Source: Hedera helix (lineage: Eukaryota; Streptophyta; Magnoliopsida; Apiales; Araliaceae). Taken from it: DNA of 64,000 nt. The stretch is from the NCBI GenBank assembly GCA_947179155.2, contig OX359275.1, forward strand, positions 36,886,808 to 36,950,807, written 5' to 3'. Position numbers and translations under genes: made by a program. Under the pieces are notes generated by a model. It saw only the letters and a program-made list of their open reading frames with translations. It was not told the origin of the DNA and made no database searches. Shown here one piece after another: positions 1-11,209 of this stretch (positions are counted from its first letter, which is position 1; each line of letters begins with the position of its first letter).

Positions 1-314
1 ATTTTAAAAATATTCAACAAATTGTATCAATTTGTACCGGTCAAAAATTAATAATAATTTTGACAAATTTTATTAAATTAATTTAATATTTTTACAACAC
101 ACATTATAATAACATTCATTAAAATAGTTCAAGTAATATTATAATATATGTTCAATTAAAATTAAGATAATGTTGTTATAATTTTAATATTATTATAATT
201 TTAATGTATATCAACTATATACAAAAATATTCACAAATTAACTTTTGAAATGCAAAAATAAAAAATAATATAAATATAGGTTCGAGTAACTTTATGATTA
301 TATATAAGGGTCCG
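1..314. other. AT-rich intergenic sequence
   Basis: Very AT-rich sequence with no credible coding region, RNA gene or repeat boundary that I can support. Confidence 0.5.
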
Positions 315-527
315 CTTAATGTGTGCCCCAAGGGCACACACTAAACGCGGAAAACAAGATATGGGATCCACTAAAAAATATTTCTTTATATAGTTACACT
401 GAATTCAATACATGGGGTCCACTAGGATATTATTTTTTTATACATTGAATTCAGTGCGCCTACATAAACAAATAATATTATACATCGTTTTATGCGCTTA
501 GTGTGTGCCCTAAGGGCACACATTAAG
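315..527. mobile_element. Small foldback (MITE-like) element
   Basis: Each end is itself a hairpin: TGTGTGCCC, a three-base loop, then GGGCACACA, flanked by TTAA/TTAG. The left hairpin spans about 315-345 and the right about 497-527, and the two are inverted copies. The interior is also roughly inverted, with ACTGAATTCAATACAT facing ATACATTGAATTCAGT around position 420. No target-site duplication is evident, so the exact ends and superfamily are uncertain. Confidence 0.5.
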
Positions 528-583
528 AAAATCCTATATATAATACTATATAAAAATAATAATATTATGAAATATAAAGATAT

Positions 584-590
584 AATTAAA

Positions 591-637
<47 letters not shown>
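584..637. repeat. Compound (TA)n(GA)n microsatellite
   Basis: A run of TA dinucleotides passes directly into a run of GA dinucleotides. The same compound arrangement recurs near 21817-21851 and 58505-58567. Confidence 0.9.
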
Positions 638-638
<1 letters not shown>

Positions 639-2239
639 CAATTTAATAACCGGTGCACTGCCGATTCAAGAAGCGGTGATATGTGGTGTACCAGCCGGCA
701 GTTCAAAGATAGCTAGATAAGAAAAGAAAATTGCACCGCATCGGTCCGGTTTAAAAATTTTTGCATCAAAATCATACCGGCCAATAGTTCGGATAAAAAC
801 CGACTTATTCGATGCGATTTAACAAGTTTCGGATCGGTTTCAATTTAAATTATTATCCTGGTCGGTGCTACCCCCAATCATTTAAAACTCCTCTTTATGA
901 GCATTTTCCCCAACTCTTCTTTGGAAATAAGGTTGGCGTAAATGCCGCTGTCTCATAATTTGGAGAAGGCAAGCTCTAGTTTTAGGACAACTTTACCATC
1001 TCTTCCTGCTTGGAAGATAGAAATGCATACCTTGCAGAAACAATGAACAAAGAATGTTTTTTATATCCAGTAAAGCCAGTTGGATCAAATGCTGCGCTGG
1101 AACCCTAACAGGATTAGTATTCCCATTATTTCAAAGGGAAATGACATGTAATAATCCACATAAGTTTGTTTAATAAGGCATAATAAATAAATAAGCTCAA
1201 TGGAATCTGAGATATTAACAAACTTTCACCACTCAACAGCAAAGAGGATCAATCATGCAAAAAAGATTTAGATAATTTAATGCTAAAGAGTATATTGTTA
1301 GGTTAGGGTATAGGAAACCAGGCTTCGACACATTATGCTTCACTTCTTCTATCGATTGTATATAGAACCGTATGGCCACTTCTGTAGAAACACCTAAGAT
1401 TAAAGTCTCATTTCGCTTAAAAGAAAAAGATCATGAGAGGGAGCTCTCAACCAAGGTGGATTTCTGAACAACTGGCCTTCCATCTTCTTTTTTTTGTTGC
1501 TAATTGTCGTTCCATCTTTGAAGTAAACAAAAATGCTATTGGAGTCCACACAAGATGAAAGGTTAAATGAGGTGCGGAAGTAATTCAAGATAGAAAAAAG
1601 AACCAACAATGCAACTTAGAAATCACTACTTGCAGTCTAGTTGAAAATCCAGCCTGAGTGCAGATGAAATTGCCAAGACAGTATTCTACGTATAAAAGAT
1701 GTGGTTGCACAAAGCCTTTCCCACCAATGCGAGGCATCAAAGTACCGATGTAGCTTTACATGACTTGGAACTAGTAAAAAGAGACAGAAAGGATCTCCAT
1801 GGACTCGGATTGAAAATCACAGAAGATGAATACTTAAGTACCTGCCATCCCAATTTGCGATAAGATCTAATTAGTTGTGGATTATGTTATTTAGTTGCTA
1901 CTTTTCTGTCGCTAGGAAGATCTTTTTCACATGGCAATTAATTTTCCATCTTCACTTAAAAAACTATCTAGAAACTTAAAGAGAGAAACTTCCATAATTG
2001 AACATTCCTAGCTCTTTCCAGCTTGGTTTATGTTGCTACTTGCTAAAACATGTATACTGAAATAATGTGCAGACAGAGAATGATGACAAAAGTCAAATAA
2101 CTGCTGGTAAGAGGCTAACAACTTAAAAGACACTATCTTGAATTGTTTAGTATGGTATACTGCATCACAATACAAACTAATTAATAAGGTTTCAGTGATA
2201 TATGTAGGAAGCCCAAACAAGTTGCTCAAACTGTATTTA
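638..2239. other. Intergenic stretch without recognised gene
   Basis: No open frame here has homology-like composition. Positions 715-870 are rich in CGGT/ACCGG words (for example TCGGTCCGGT), which could be subterminal repeats of a decayed DNA transposon, but I found no termini. The rest has intermediate base composition that could be non-coding transcript or old gene remnant. Confidence 0.4.
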
Positions 2240-2376
2240 ACCTATGTTTAGGAACTCAATCCAAGCCTTGGAATTGGAATTGAGCACCAAATTTTACCTA
2301 AATTTCAATTCTACGGAAGTGCAAAATTGCATTCATTTCCAGTTCCAATGCTTGGATTGAGTTGCCAAACATAGCT
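2240..2376. mobile_element. Tourist/PIF-Harbinger-like MITE, 137 bp
   Basis: The ends form an inverted repeat: the left begins ACCTATGTTTAGGAACTCAA and the reverse complement of the right begins AGCTATGTTTGGCAACTCAA, with pairing continuing through AATCCAAGCNTTGGAA. TTA flanks both sides (2237-2239 and 2377-2379), the usual PIF/Harbinger target duplication. The interior is non-coding. Confidence 0.65.
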
Positions 2377-2379
2377 TTA

Positions 2380-3470
2380 GCCTTTTAAGGTATTCGGTTA
2401 TGAGGGAAGCACGTCAAGTGACCTTCCCCACAGGAACTCAATAAATAGAACACAACTGACACCAATTGAATACTGATTACATGAGGATATAAACTCACAA
2501 CTACATTTAGTAATATTCAGAAGCCGAGAACAAACTTACAAGAGTTGGTGCGAGAGAATTCTCCAGCTGAATTAAGCATCCAAGTCTTTACATCCAATGG
2601 TGAACTGTTTTGTCAGCATCTTATAATTCCTTCAATGTCAATGTCATTACTCCAGCATTTAATCGTGCATATTGGTTGATTGACCACCTTCATGATTACA
2701 CGACAGGACCTGTGCATAAATAAAAAGTTAGAGACTTGAGTTTACAAGTAGCAAGAAGTGTCAAGCACAATATTTTCTTTCATAGTTTCTCCTATCAAAG
2801 CAGTAATTGGCTAAAATGCCAATAACTAAAATAAAGAAGGGGGAAAAGCACAAAAAGTTGTATGTGTTACCATTTGTTGCAAGAATATATCAATCCACAG
2901 GCACCGCCTCTTTCATATAGGTAATCCTGGGACTGGAACTAGAACCAAAAAATCAGTCCAGGGCAGTTTGAAAATAGTTCAAATTTCATCCAAAACTATC
3001 CAGCTCCCACCGGAAAAGCCACCCAGTTATCTTTTGCCACTACAATCAACATTCCGGGTTGCTTGCTAACTTCTTGAAGCACTTCGAAACTAGGGGGTTT
3101 AACCAGCTCAATTTAAGCAAAGAAGTGTTCAAACTTCAAACATCATACCACACAATAAATCTTCCAGTAAAATCAATGAAAGAGATGATTAAAGAACGAA
3201 GTGAAGAAACAAACGACAAAACAAATAAGCCTCAAACAAGGTAAGCACAATTTATCTTTATTATCTTCATTTCTACTAGAGCATTAAAGCACTAACCAGA
3301 AGTTTCATTTACACCTTTCAACTGAACAGAATTTTACTAATCAATTACCACAAAAACGAAGGACACCAGCAGCCTCAAAATCAGCAATGTAAAACCAAAC
3401 ACATTAATTACAACCCACTCCAACAAAACCTCAAAACTCAGGCAATCGAGATAGACTGAGTTGGTTCGAC
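2380..3470. other. Intergenic region downstream of the U-box gene
   Basis: This lies 3' of the minus-strand U-box gene, and its end nearest the gene presumably holds that gene's 3' UTR. Short open frames here (for example 3059-3244) have no recognisable features. I see nothing else to annotate. Confidence 0.4.
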
Positions 3471-4973
3471 TCAATCCTGACCATAGACGAGTTGATGCTG
3501 TGGCTGACTCACCTCTCCGGATTTGAGTAACTCCTCCCAATCCACCACCTCCTCTTCCTCCTCATCCCTCTCTCTCAAAACCTCCAATATCCTCCTCGCC
3601 TTCTCCCTGGCCCGCTTGCTTCCCTGTTCTTCCACCTTCCTCAACACTTCCTCCGCCCTGGCGTCCTTGGCCAACCCCTTAAACCTCAACCCACCGTGAC
3701 TCAGCCTATACAAAGCCGCCACAAAACTCTCCCGAGTCACCTCCGAGTCAAACTCATCCCTCCGCAACATAGCCACAAAGCACCCCACTGCACCCCCATT
3801 GAGCATAGCGGCACGCCCTTCTACACTGGCAGCCAAATTGCCCAGCACCAGCAGTACCCGACCGCTCATATGACCGGACCTCACCATGTCCAGTAAAATA
3901 GAGACCGACCCAAACTTCACGAGCTTGGTCCGGTTGCTCTGTACAAGTGTGAGGTGGTAAAGAGCCAAGGCCGAGTCATTCCGAGCCCGTTCAGAATCCG
4001 ATTGGAGCGCGTGGAGTAGTGGCGACAATGCGCCTAAGACTCCGATGGCAGTCTTGTTCTGATTATCTAAGGATAGGCTGAAGAGTACACCGGCGGCGTG
4101 TTCTTGAGCTTCAGGGAATCCACCCCTTAACACGTCGATTAATGGCGGGATGATTCCGGCTCGAACGATTTTCACCTTGTTTGTATTTTCTAATGAGAGA
4201 TTGACCAGTGCGGCGACGGAGTTGACCTGAACGGACACGTATCTCGAGTTCATCAATGATCGGAGGTTTGAGAGCAAATGAGGAGTGCAGAGATTGGTGC
4301 GAGCTGTTTCTCCGGTTCTGGTTATCTTTCTAAGTGAAATTAGGGCTTCTTCTTGTTGGAATACTTGACAGCTATTGATTTTTTTAATGATTTCGTCTTC
4401 TTCATCGGATGAATTAGTAGGATTTGGGGTTAAGGTTTCGACATCAGAGGACGAGGAAGAAGAGTAGCAAAAGGGGCGAGTGGTAGTGGTGAGCGGCAGT
4501 GGAGTGGTGGGTGTCACCGATTCTACCGAGCTGCTGGAAGAGACGTGGCTCGCCCACCGTGACAGGTGCTCAGTTTCAGTCCGGGTCAGGTCAGAAGTGC
4601 CCTTGACCGAGTTGGAGTTCTTCAATTTTAATTCCCGGACGAGGTTTTGAGCAGAGTGGAAGTCGAGGGGTTTAGGGGGAAAACGGGACCAGTTGAGAAT
4701 GGTGGATTTGAGGGCGAGATTAGGAATGATAGTGGAGAAATCGGGGGTAGAACCGTCGGAGAGGGTGGGAATAAAGGAGAGAGAAAGGCAGGCCTCGACG
4801 GAGTTACGCTCCAAGGTGTGGCCGGAGGAGACAATGACGGGGTCGGACATGACAGCGCCTGAGATTGGACATATGAATTCTTTCGGTGGTTGCTGTCTTG
4901 TGTTATTGCTGGGACCGTTGGAGGGAGACCGGTGAAAGAAGATTTTCCACCTGAGCTTGTTGCCACTACCCAT
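3471..4973 (-). CDS. U-box/ARM-repeat E3 ubiquitin ligase (PUB38-41 type)
   Basis: The single-exon frame gives 500 residues from ATG 4973. Family members start with a short basic MG..KLRWK.FFHRS-like leader, which this ATG reproduces (MGSGNKLRWKIFFHRS), and its context (A at -3, G at +4) is good. An in-frame ATG at 5021 would add 16 residues. The U-box is at about residues 30-98, beginning PPKEFICPISGAVMSDPV and including SSGHTLER; it is the divergent form in which the distal Trp and CP.T residues are missing. A Ser/Thr-rich linker (about 140-195) leads to ARM repeats (about 205-465) with typical ALVNLSLE and AAGVLFSLS helices, then an acidic tail. U-box proteins recruit E2 enzymes and ubiquitinate substrates bound by the ARM domain. 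The substrate cannot be read from sequence. I am confident of the family, not of the orthologue. Confidence 0.93.
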   Translation of the reverse strand: MGSGNKLRWKIFFHRSPSNGPSNNTRQQPPKEFICPISGAVMSDPVIVSSGHTLERNSVEACLSLSFIPTLSDGSTPDFSTIIPNLALKSTILNWSRFPPKPLDFHSAQNLVRELKLKNSNSVKGTSDLTRTETEHLSRWASHVSSSSSVESVTPTTPLPLTTTTRPFCYSSSSSSDVETLTPNPTNSSDEEDEIIKKINSCQVFQQEEALISLRKITRTGETARTNLCTPHLLSNLRSLMNSRYVSVQVNSVAALVNLSLENTNKVKIVRAGIIPPLIDVLRGGFPEAQEHAAGVLFSLSLDNQNKTAIGVLGALSPLLHALQSDSERARNDSALALYHLTLVQSNRTKLVKFGSVSILLDMVRSGHMSGRVLLVLGNLAASVEGRAAMLNGGAVGCFVAMLRRDEFDSEVTRESFVAALYRLSHGGLRFKGLAKDARAEEVLRKVEEQGSKRAREKARRILEVLRERDEEEEEVVDWEELLKSGEVSQPQHQLVYGQD

Positions 4974-5260
4974 GTTTAATCTTTCTGCTCTGTTTTTCAG
5001 TGGTTCATATGGAGGTGACATTCAAGGGTAAGGATTTTCTTGAATTCCATGGTTTGAGGAGAGATAAGATTCGAACTGTTGTAATTAACGGAAAACATGA
5101 CAGATTGCAGATGGCTATGGTTCATGGTTCGTGTTTCGTATGGGTTACGGTGCTGAGAAAGTGTAATATTATGGCGGTACGGCGGAGGGAGAATTGTGAG
5201 TAGACTGAAACGAAAAATTATTAAATGCACTAGGAGCATCGTGAGCAGTATATTCTCTTT

Positions 5261-5269
5261 TTTATATAG
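5261..5269 (-). promoter_or_regulatory. Putative TATA box of the U-box gene
   Basis: On the minus strand this reads TCTATATAA followed by an A run, about 290 nt upstream of the preferred ATG at 4973. It is a plausible core promoter by position and sequence only. Confidence 0.45.
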
Positions 5270-5289
5270 ATGTGAAATCCAAGACAAAA

Positions 5290-6073
5290 ATTTTTACACG
5301 AGACTCAAAGGTATTCGAGTGGAAACATATTGTTGTTCATCATGCCATTGAATAATTTCTCGACCGAAATAGTGGAATCATACTTTAAAGTTTAAATAAG
5401 AAAAAGTAAAAAAAAATATTTTTTGACGATCGATTTTAACGATGAGAGAGGTGATCATAGACCCTATTTTTTCTTAATTTTTGATATCGATGGGGTTAGA
5501 TATAGAGTCAGCAACCAATAAATAGAGATTTTATACTGTTGGGATGACTAATCGTCACTCTGAATCGCCATTTTCAATCTCCCCATAATTTTTAAATAAA
5601 AAATCAAAATTGATAAGTTGGTAGTCGTTTTCTACCTTTTGGCTTTCTTTATTCATTCACCCATTCCAAAAAAATAATTTAAATTTATGAATTGACTCTC
5701 GATATATATTTAGTAATATTTTTATAAATATTTTAATAATATTTAATATTTAAATTATATTTTTTTGTTTTAAATTTAGAAAAATATTTTTCTTAAAAAA
5801 ATTTAAAATATATTTCTATTTTGAGATATAAAATCACCCATTCCAAAAGAGTACTTATTGTTTTAATAACATTTTTTTGTTGTGATAAAATCAAATGTCT
5901 TTAAAATAATATATTTTTATCTCATTTTTATATTTAATTTTATTAGTTAGTTTGATAATAGTTACATGATAATACAATTAAAATGAAAAATAAATAAATA
6001 TTAGACTCTTTTTGTAAATGGATGCAATATTAATTTATCAAGGATTTTGATTATGAGAAGTGTCTAAGTGAAC
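5290..6073. other. AT-rich intergenic sequence
   Basis: AT-rich DNA between the U-box promoter and the decayed retroelement. No gene or defined repeat is supported. Confidence 0.45.
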
Positions 6074-6502
6074 TGTTAACGCTTGAATTTGTCTACACGT
6101 TCAATCACTGGTTTGGATGTGATCCTGCACACAAAAATCGCCAAAAAATATTTAATAGCTTGGATCGTTAGAGAATACTTTCGATGTGAGAGTAAGTATA
6201 GGTTTCAAAATATGTTAACAATTAAGGAAATAAGTATTTAATAGGTTAAAATAATGTATCCCCCTTACCTCTATTGTTCACCTTGTATTTATAATAGTCA
6301 CACATTCTTGATAGGATTACAATTGTGTAGTAGAGATTCTATTAGAAAAAGTAACTACCATACTAATTAGTATTGGACATGATAACTAGTTGGTGCCATA
6401 AGTGATAAGACAATGAACTCAAGCTTATCGGATTTAGGAGTTCTCATGCGAGTGCACTAGGCCTAATGGGTTGTGGGAACAAAACTCAATATAGGAAGTT
6501 CA
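6074..6502 (-). repeat. LTR of the decayed gypsy element (3' in element sense)
   Basis: About 429 bp, similar along its length to 8407-8834. Shared blocks include the start TGTTAACGC, the central AGTAGAGA(T/C)(T/C)CTATTAG segment and GAGTGCACTAGGC near the end. The copies differ at many sites, so the insertion is old. Confidence 0.7.
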
Positions 6503-6714
6503 TTTACGTTAGAATTTCACCATCAAGGAAGACTATTGAGGAGTTGTGCTAAAGATTGCTAGCAACTCAATTGTTTCTGCTATTGGGACATGAGCATTGT
6601 GAAAGTCTTAGAAATGTGACTCGTTGCAAAGCTCTAGCTTCCTACCCCTTAAATTCAACCGATTATATGTATGTCTATAGAGTACATTGACTGAACTTCT
6701 ATTATCGATGAGTA

Positions 6715-6900
6715 TTCGCCGAAAATCTATAATACCATTAATGCAATTATAACAAGTGCACCATCATTATGTGTGACCATACTTGGTCTATAACCTTCAT
6801 CTACGAAGGTAATTACATCGATCTTGATATTTTTTAGCAATCCGAACACTTGGTGGACAGCTCGGGCGAAGGCTTTCCTCTTCTTGTTGGACATGATTGT
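6715..6900 (-). pseudogene. Retropepsin-region remnant of the decayed gypsy element
   Basis: The minus-strand reading contains KKRKAFARAVHQVFG, then a segment ending HNDGALVI, followed after a stop by a degraded IDNRSS-like active-site region. This is the pattern that precedes and includes the aspartic protease of plant gypsy polyproteins, with the catalytic D(S/T)G now eroded. It contains stops and is non-functional. Confidence 0.55.
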
Positions 6901-7019
6901 TATCGAACTGCTAGAAATAAATGAATAATGCCCCTCGGCACAGGAGAGGGAGGACGCAGTACAATCTTATCAAAGGCTGATTGTTTGATTCTGTTTGTCA
7001 CATAACAATCCATGTTTTC

Positions 7020-8126
7020 TTTTTACACCTAGCTTTTGAGGAAGCGCTTCAAATGGTAGCATTCTTCTATATCATGACCCTTTTCCTCATGGTACAAACA
7101 ATATTGACCATTTTTCTTATGTGAGTGATGACTCTGATTTTTTATGGTCTCTTGAAGAAGAGTTCATTTTTTATTTCACTCATTGTATTAATTTTTGCCC
7201 TTTATCCTTGGAGCTATCATCCTTTTTGTCACTAATCACACCTGAAATCATTTTTGTTAACATCTCTAATGTCAAATTCACAGACCTTGGGATCTCTTCT
7301 CATTTTATAATCATCGTTGTTTCTAGAATGACCTCGAAGGCTAGCGATTGCCTCTTCCATCTTTATGAAGTTTTCAATCTTATCATGGGTCTCAATAAGA
7401 TTTTGAGGGACTTTAGAGATGATTTCCTCAATTAGATGACTGGATTTGTCAACATTTAAACCCAATGTGAGAAATTGTATTGCATGAGCTGGATCTAAAC
7501 TGGAGATCTCGACCACAATTTCACAAAATCTCTTGATGTATTACTAAAGAGATTTGTTTAATGTCTGCCTTACTTTAAGCAACGAAGTCCTCCACTTTTC
7601 ACGTTTCTTGTTGCTGTCGAAGCGTAGTGGAATTGTTCTTTTAGCTCTTCCCAAGAGTCGATGGAATGAAGAAGAAGTGAGACCATCCATTCTTTAGCAA
7701 TTTTCTTTAAGGTAGAGATAAAAATATGACACTTTTCTACAGAATTATGATCATAAAAACGCATTAAACGTTCATAAGAATAAATATGGTCAAAAGGATC
7801 ACATATTCCATCATACGTCTTTAGATTCGGGACTTTGAGATATCTGTCAATCCTAACTTCATCAAAATCCTTAATGAAAATAAATGTGCAGGATTTCCTG
7901 CCTTTGACTTCAGTGTGTCCTTCAAAGGATCTTTAGGGAGACGTTTTTTCAGAAAATTTATTGTAGCTCTGGTGTTATCTTCTGGATTGTACACCACTTC
8001 TATGTTGTTAAGGGGATCTTGTTCTTTTTCTTCGGTGTCGGTGTTTGTCCGAATCAGATGATCGAGTTCTGATGCTTCTGTAGTCGTGGTGAAAGTCTTA
8101 ACAACCTGATCTAGAAAGTGTCCCAC
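7020..8126 (-). pseudogene. gag remnant of the decayed gypsy element
   Basis: Several frames on the minus strand together make a Retrotrans_gag-type region. Around 7840-7790 is the hallmark VPNLKTYDG..DPFDH. At 7764-7570 follow KCHIFISTLKKIAKEWM and SIDSWEELKEQFHYAS. At 7516-7232 follow the SLDPAHAIQFLTLGL and ETHDKIENFIKMEEAI segments. Near 7085-7030 is a Cys/His motif, YCLYHEEKGHDIEECYHLK. Frameshifts and stops separate the pieces. Confidence 0.7.
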
Positions 8127-8406
8127 ATTTTCTCAATAGATTGTCCTAGACTTTTATTAGATCCGTAAATTACTTGTCAAGCTCTTCCAGTTAAAATTAA
8201 AGAGATTTTCACTTATCATGTACCTCTTGGAGACGATGCTGCTTGTGAACATCTTCTAGTTGATGTGATTGCGAAAGTGTTTCTCCCTGAGAATTGTTGT
8301 GGTGGCTTCGTGACAGTAATGATGCCGTCATTGAAGTTTTTTTTTTGTAAAGAGTAATAGAAAGAAAATTTTACTATATACTATAATGTCTTCCTTCTAA
8401 CACTAA

Positions 8407-8834
8407 TGTTAACGCTCGAATTTATCTACACGTTCAACCACATGATTAAACGTGAAGCTGTACAGAAAGAACTATCAAAAAATATTTGAAGACTTAGGCT
8501 ACCGGGATACTTCTTGTGTGAGAGTAAATGCAAGTTTTGAGATGTGTTAACAATAGAAGGAATAAATATTTAGTAATGTAGAATATTGTGCCCCCGTACA
8601 TCTATTTGTTCACCTTATATTTATAATAATCATATCTTTTTTATATGATTACGATTGTGTAGTAGAGACCCTATTAGGAAAGGTAACTACTATACCAATT
8701 AGTATTGAACATGATAACTAGTTGGTGCCTTAAGTGATAAGACAACAAACTCAAGTTTATCGAACTTAAGAATCCTTATGTGAGTGCACTAGGCATAATG
8801 AACTGTGGAAACAAAATTTAATATAGACAACTCA
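8407..8834 (-). repeat. LTR of the decayed gypsy element (5' in element sense)
   Basis: Partner of 6074-6502, 428 bp, with substitutions and small indels. The flanking sequence (CACTAA before, TTTATACT after) does not match the other side, so no target duplication is recognised. Confidence 0.7.
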
Positions 8835-9954
8835 TTTATACTAATAAATACGTAGCCTAACTTAGACATATAAAATCGCGTACAAAACTAACAAATCACA
8901 ATGATATTAAAAAAATTAAACACCTAAAATTTTGTGAATTTTTCACATTTTAAAATCATATACAACTTACATATAATATCATTATTATTTAATTTTCTCA
9001 TTTGTGAGGTTGAAATTATATAAAAGTTTTATCAAAGGACAATCTGTATATATACTTAACTAGAAAATTTAATATATGTATCTCATTCTTGTTGAGGTTT
9101 TTGTCTATGGTACTTTTCTTTTTCTTTTTATTTCATTTTATCAAAGACAAATATAACTATATCTCTTTTATGAGTTTTTGTAAATATTAGATTTAACTTT
9201 AAACTTAATATCGACACTTCGAATTTCTCTATTTGTACCATAAAGATTAAGACATTGTCCTATAATAATGTAGGGGACATATGAGGTTAAGGACACTTCA
9301 CGTTTTTACGTGAGCTATCTCTTATAATAATGCTCTTTGTGTTATAAAATATAAAATTGTTATTAATTTTTTAAAATTAACTTGAAATATTTTTAAATTT
9401 AAAATTGACATGCATTCATTTAATTTTAGTTAATTAAATTATAAAAATTATAAATTATGTAAAAATTATTACACAGTGTAAGATTTATTCTTTAATAACT
9501 ATTAATGAATTATTTCAATATAAAATTGTTATTAATTTTTTAAAATTAACTTGAAATATTTTTAAATTTAAAATTGACATGCATTCATTTAATTTTAGTC
9601 AATTAAATTATAAAAATTATAAATTATGTAAAAATTATTACACAGTGTAAGATTTATTCTTTAATAACTATTAATGAATTATTTCAATTTTGAGTTTAAA
9701 AATATCTCAAATTAACTTTTAAAAGTCAATAATAATTTTATATATTAGAACGGAGAAGTAATATTTTGAAAATTTTCAAAGCATCATTTTTATACCAAAC
9801 ATGGAAGGAAGTATATTTTTTATATATTGATTATTAAAAATGATATCGTTTTATTCGATAACTCATACAATTTATGTGATATTCTTCGCCTTTTTTTTAT
9901 CCGAATGTAAATACAGAAATTTAGGCCAAAATATCAACTCATATATATATATAT
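8835..9954. other. AT-rich region with MITE-like remnants
   Basis: No gene. The part near 9700-9760 ends AGAACGGAGAAGTA, resembling a Stowaway-type terminus (CTYCGTYC facing TA). A 169-bp tandem duplication lies inside. The region ends in an (AT)n tract in which retrotransposon copy 1 landed. Confidence 0.5.
9351..9688. repeat. 169-bp tandem duplication (two units)
   Basis: Unit 1 is 9351-9519 and unit 2 is 9520-9688. I saw one difference between them (TTAGTTAATT against TTAGTCAATT), so the duplication is recent. The unit is AT-rich and MITE-like. Confidence 0.9.
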
Positions 9955-11012
9955 ATATATGTAAGACCCCGAATTTTATGAAATACAAAATTTAATTTTT
10001 CTTCATATATATATTTTTTTGAAACAGTAAGTGGTTAAATTAACAAAATTGAAAGTTAAGGATGTTATGTGCAAATTTTATTTTGTCGGACAATATTCGC
10101 TTTGTCGGGGAATATTCGTTTGGTCGGGGAATATTCGTGCCGTACGACGGCGCCGAAATAATAAATTATTGGTGGACCCCACAACGGAATATTTGTCGAA
10201 TATAGAAAACGACAGAAGTAACCTTTTTAAATAAAAATAGTCAACGGAACTGTTAAAATACCGGTGATAAAAGAATAGTAGCATACGGTAGTTTATGGTA
10301 TTTTCTGTAGCACACGGTACTCTACAGTAACACACGGTATTGCATAGTGTCTCATATTATTGGTCTGATAATTGACACCGTAACTGTTACGCATCATTTC
10401 ATCGATAATTGTCACTGCATAATATTTTATATTATCAATTCAATAATTGTTGTTACACAGTATTTTGCATTATTGATTTAATAATTGTCATTACACTGTA
10501 TTTTATATCATTGAGTCAATAATTGTTGTTGCACTGTTTTTAAAATTATTGAACCTAATAATTGTCACAGTAACATATGCACAGTAATTCACATTATTGA
10601 ATCAATAATTGTCATTACACAGTAACGTATGCTTTATTTTACATTATTGTTATCTCTATTATGATGTTATTTAAACAGTTGTATTTCATTAATTTATTGA
10701 CTTGATATCTAAGAGCTAACTATACTGTATTTATAACAATTAGTCATAATAATTGAATTGATAAAGTTATTTGTTTATAATATAAAGTTAGGTGATTATT
10801 AGGTGATATGAAATGAATGGTGTAGATTAAAGTGTGAATTATTGTTGAATAATTAAATTGATTTGTTTATAATATAAAGTTAGGTGATTATTAGGTGATA
10901 TGAAATGAATGGTGTAGATTAAAGATAATATAATATTTGAAATGGATGGTGTAGATTAAAAGATAATCTTTAAATGAATGGTTTAGATTAAATGAATGAT
11001 AAGATTTTTGGC

Positions 11013-11020
11013 TATAAATA
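11013..11020 (+). promoter_or_regulatory. LTR TATA box (copy 1, 5' LTR)
   Basis: TATAAATA within GGCTATAAATAGAAGCC, followed by pyrimidine-rich leader sequence (TTTCTTTCTCTCTC). The same box is at 17499 (3' LTR), 36953 and 43443 (copy 2), 46529 (solo LTR) and, reversed, 35002-35009 (outer solo LTR). Conservation in every copy supports it as the element promoter. Confidence 0.75.
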
Positions 11021-11209
11021 GAAGCCTTAACTTAAGGATTTTTCATAAACTTCCTTACTTGTTCTTTCTTTCTCTCTCTAAATACTTCTTGTGAAAGTTC
11101 TCTCTAAGTGTGCTTAAGTCATCTTGAGTATTTGTGAAGATCTATAAGTATACGTGTACTGTTCAAGTTAATCAACCTCATTTAAATCAATATCCAGTCA
11201 CGTGTTGAG

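Larger units (their letters stand above)
6074..8834 (-). mobile_element. Decayed Ty3/gypsy element, gag and protease remnants only
   Basis: Two diverged direct repeats bound it, both starting TGTTAACGCT/C and ending near CA (6074-6502 and 8407-8834). On the minus strand the interior holds retrotransposon coding remnants in the expected order: gag pieces (8126-7232), a cysteine/histidine gag tail and a protease-like segment. No reverse transcriptase, RNase H or integrase is present in the roughly 1.9 kb interior. I found no matching target-site duplication. The gag style (YCLYHEEKGHDIEECYHLK) resembles Tat/Ogre-type plant gypsy elements; that lineage is an inference. Confidence 0.75.

Noticed and set aside
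4628..4966. Frames overlapping the 5' part of the U-box gene on both strands
   Set aside because: They are shadow frames of the U-box coding sequence with no domain content.
10031..10335. Frames of 67 and 85 residues repeated in every LTR (also near 16517, 35891, 42381)
   Set aside because: They lie in U3, upstream of the TATA box, are not kept in the older LTRs, and repeat only because the LTR does.
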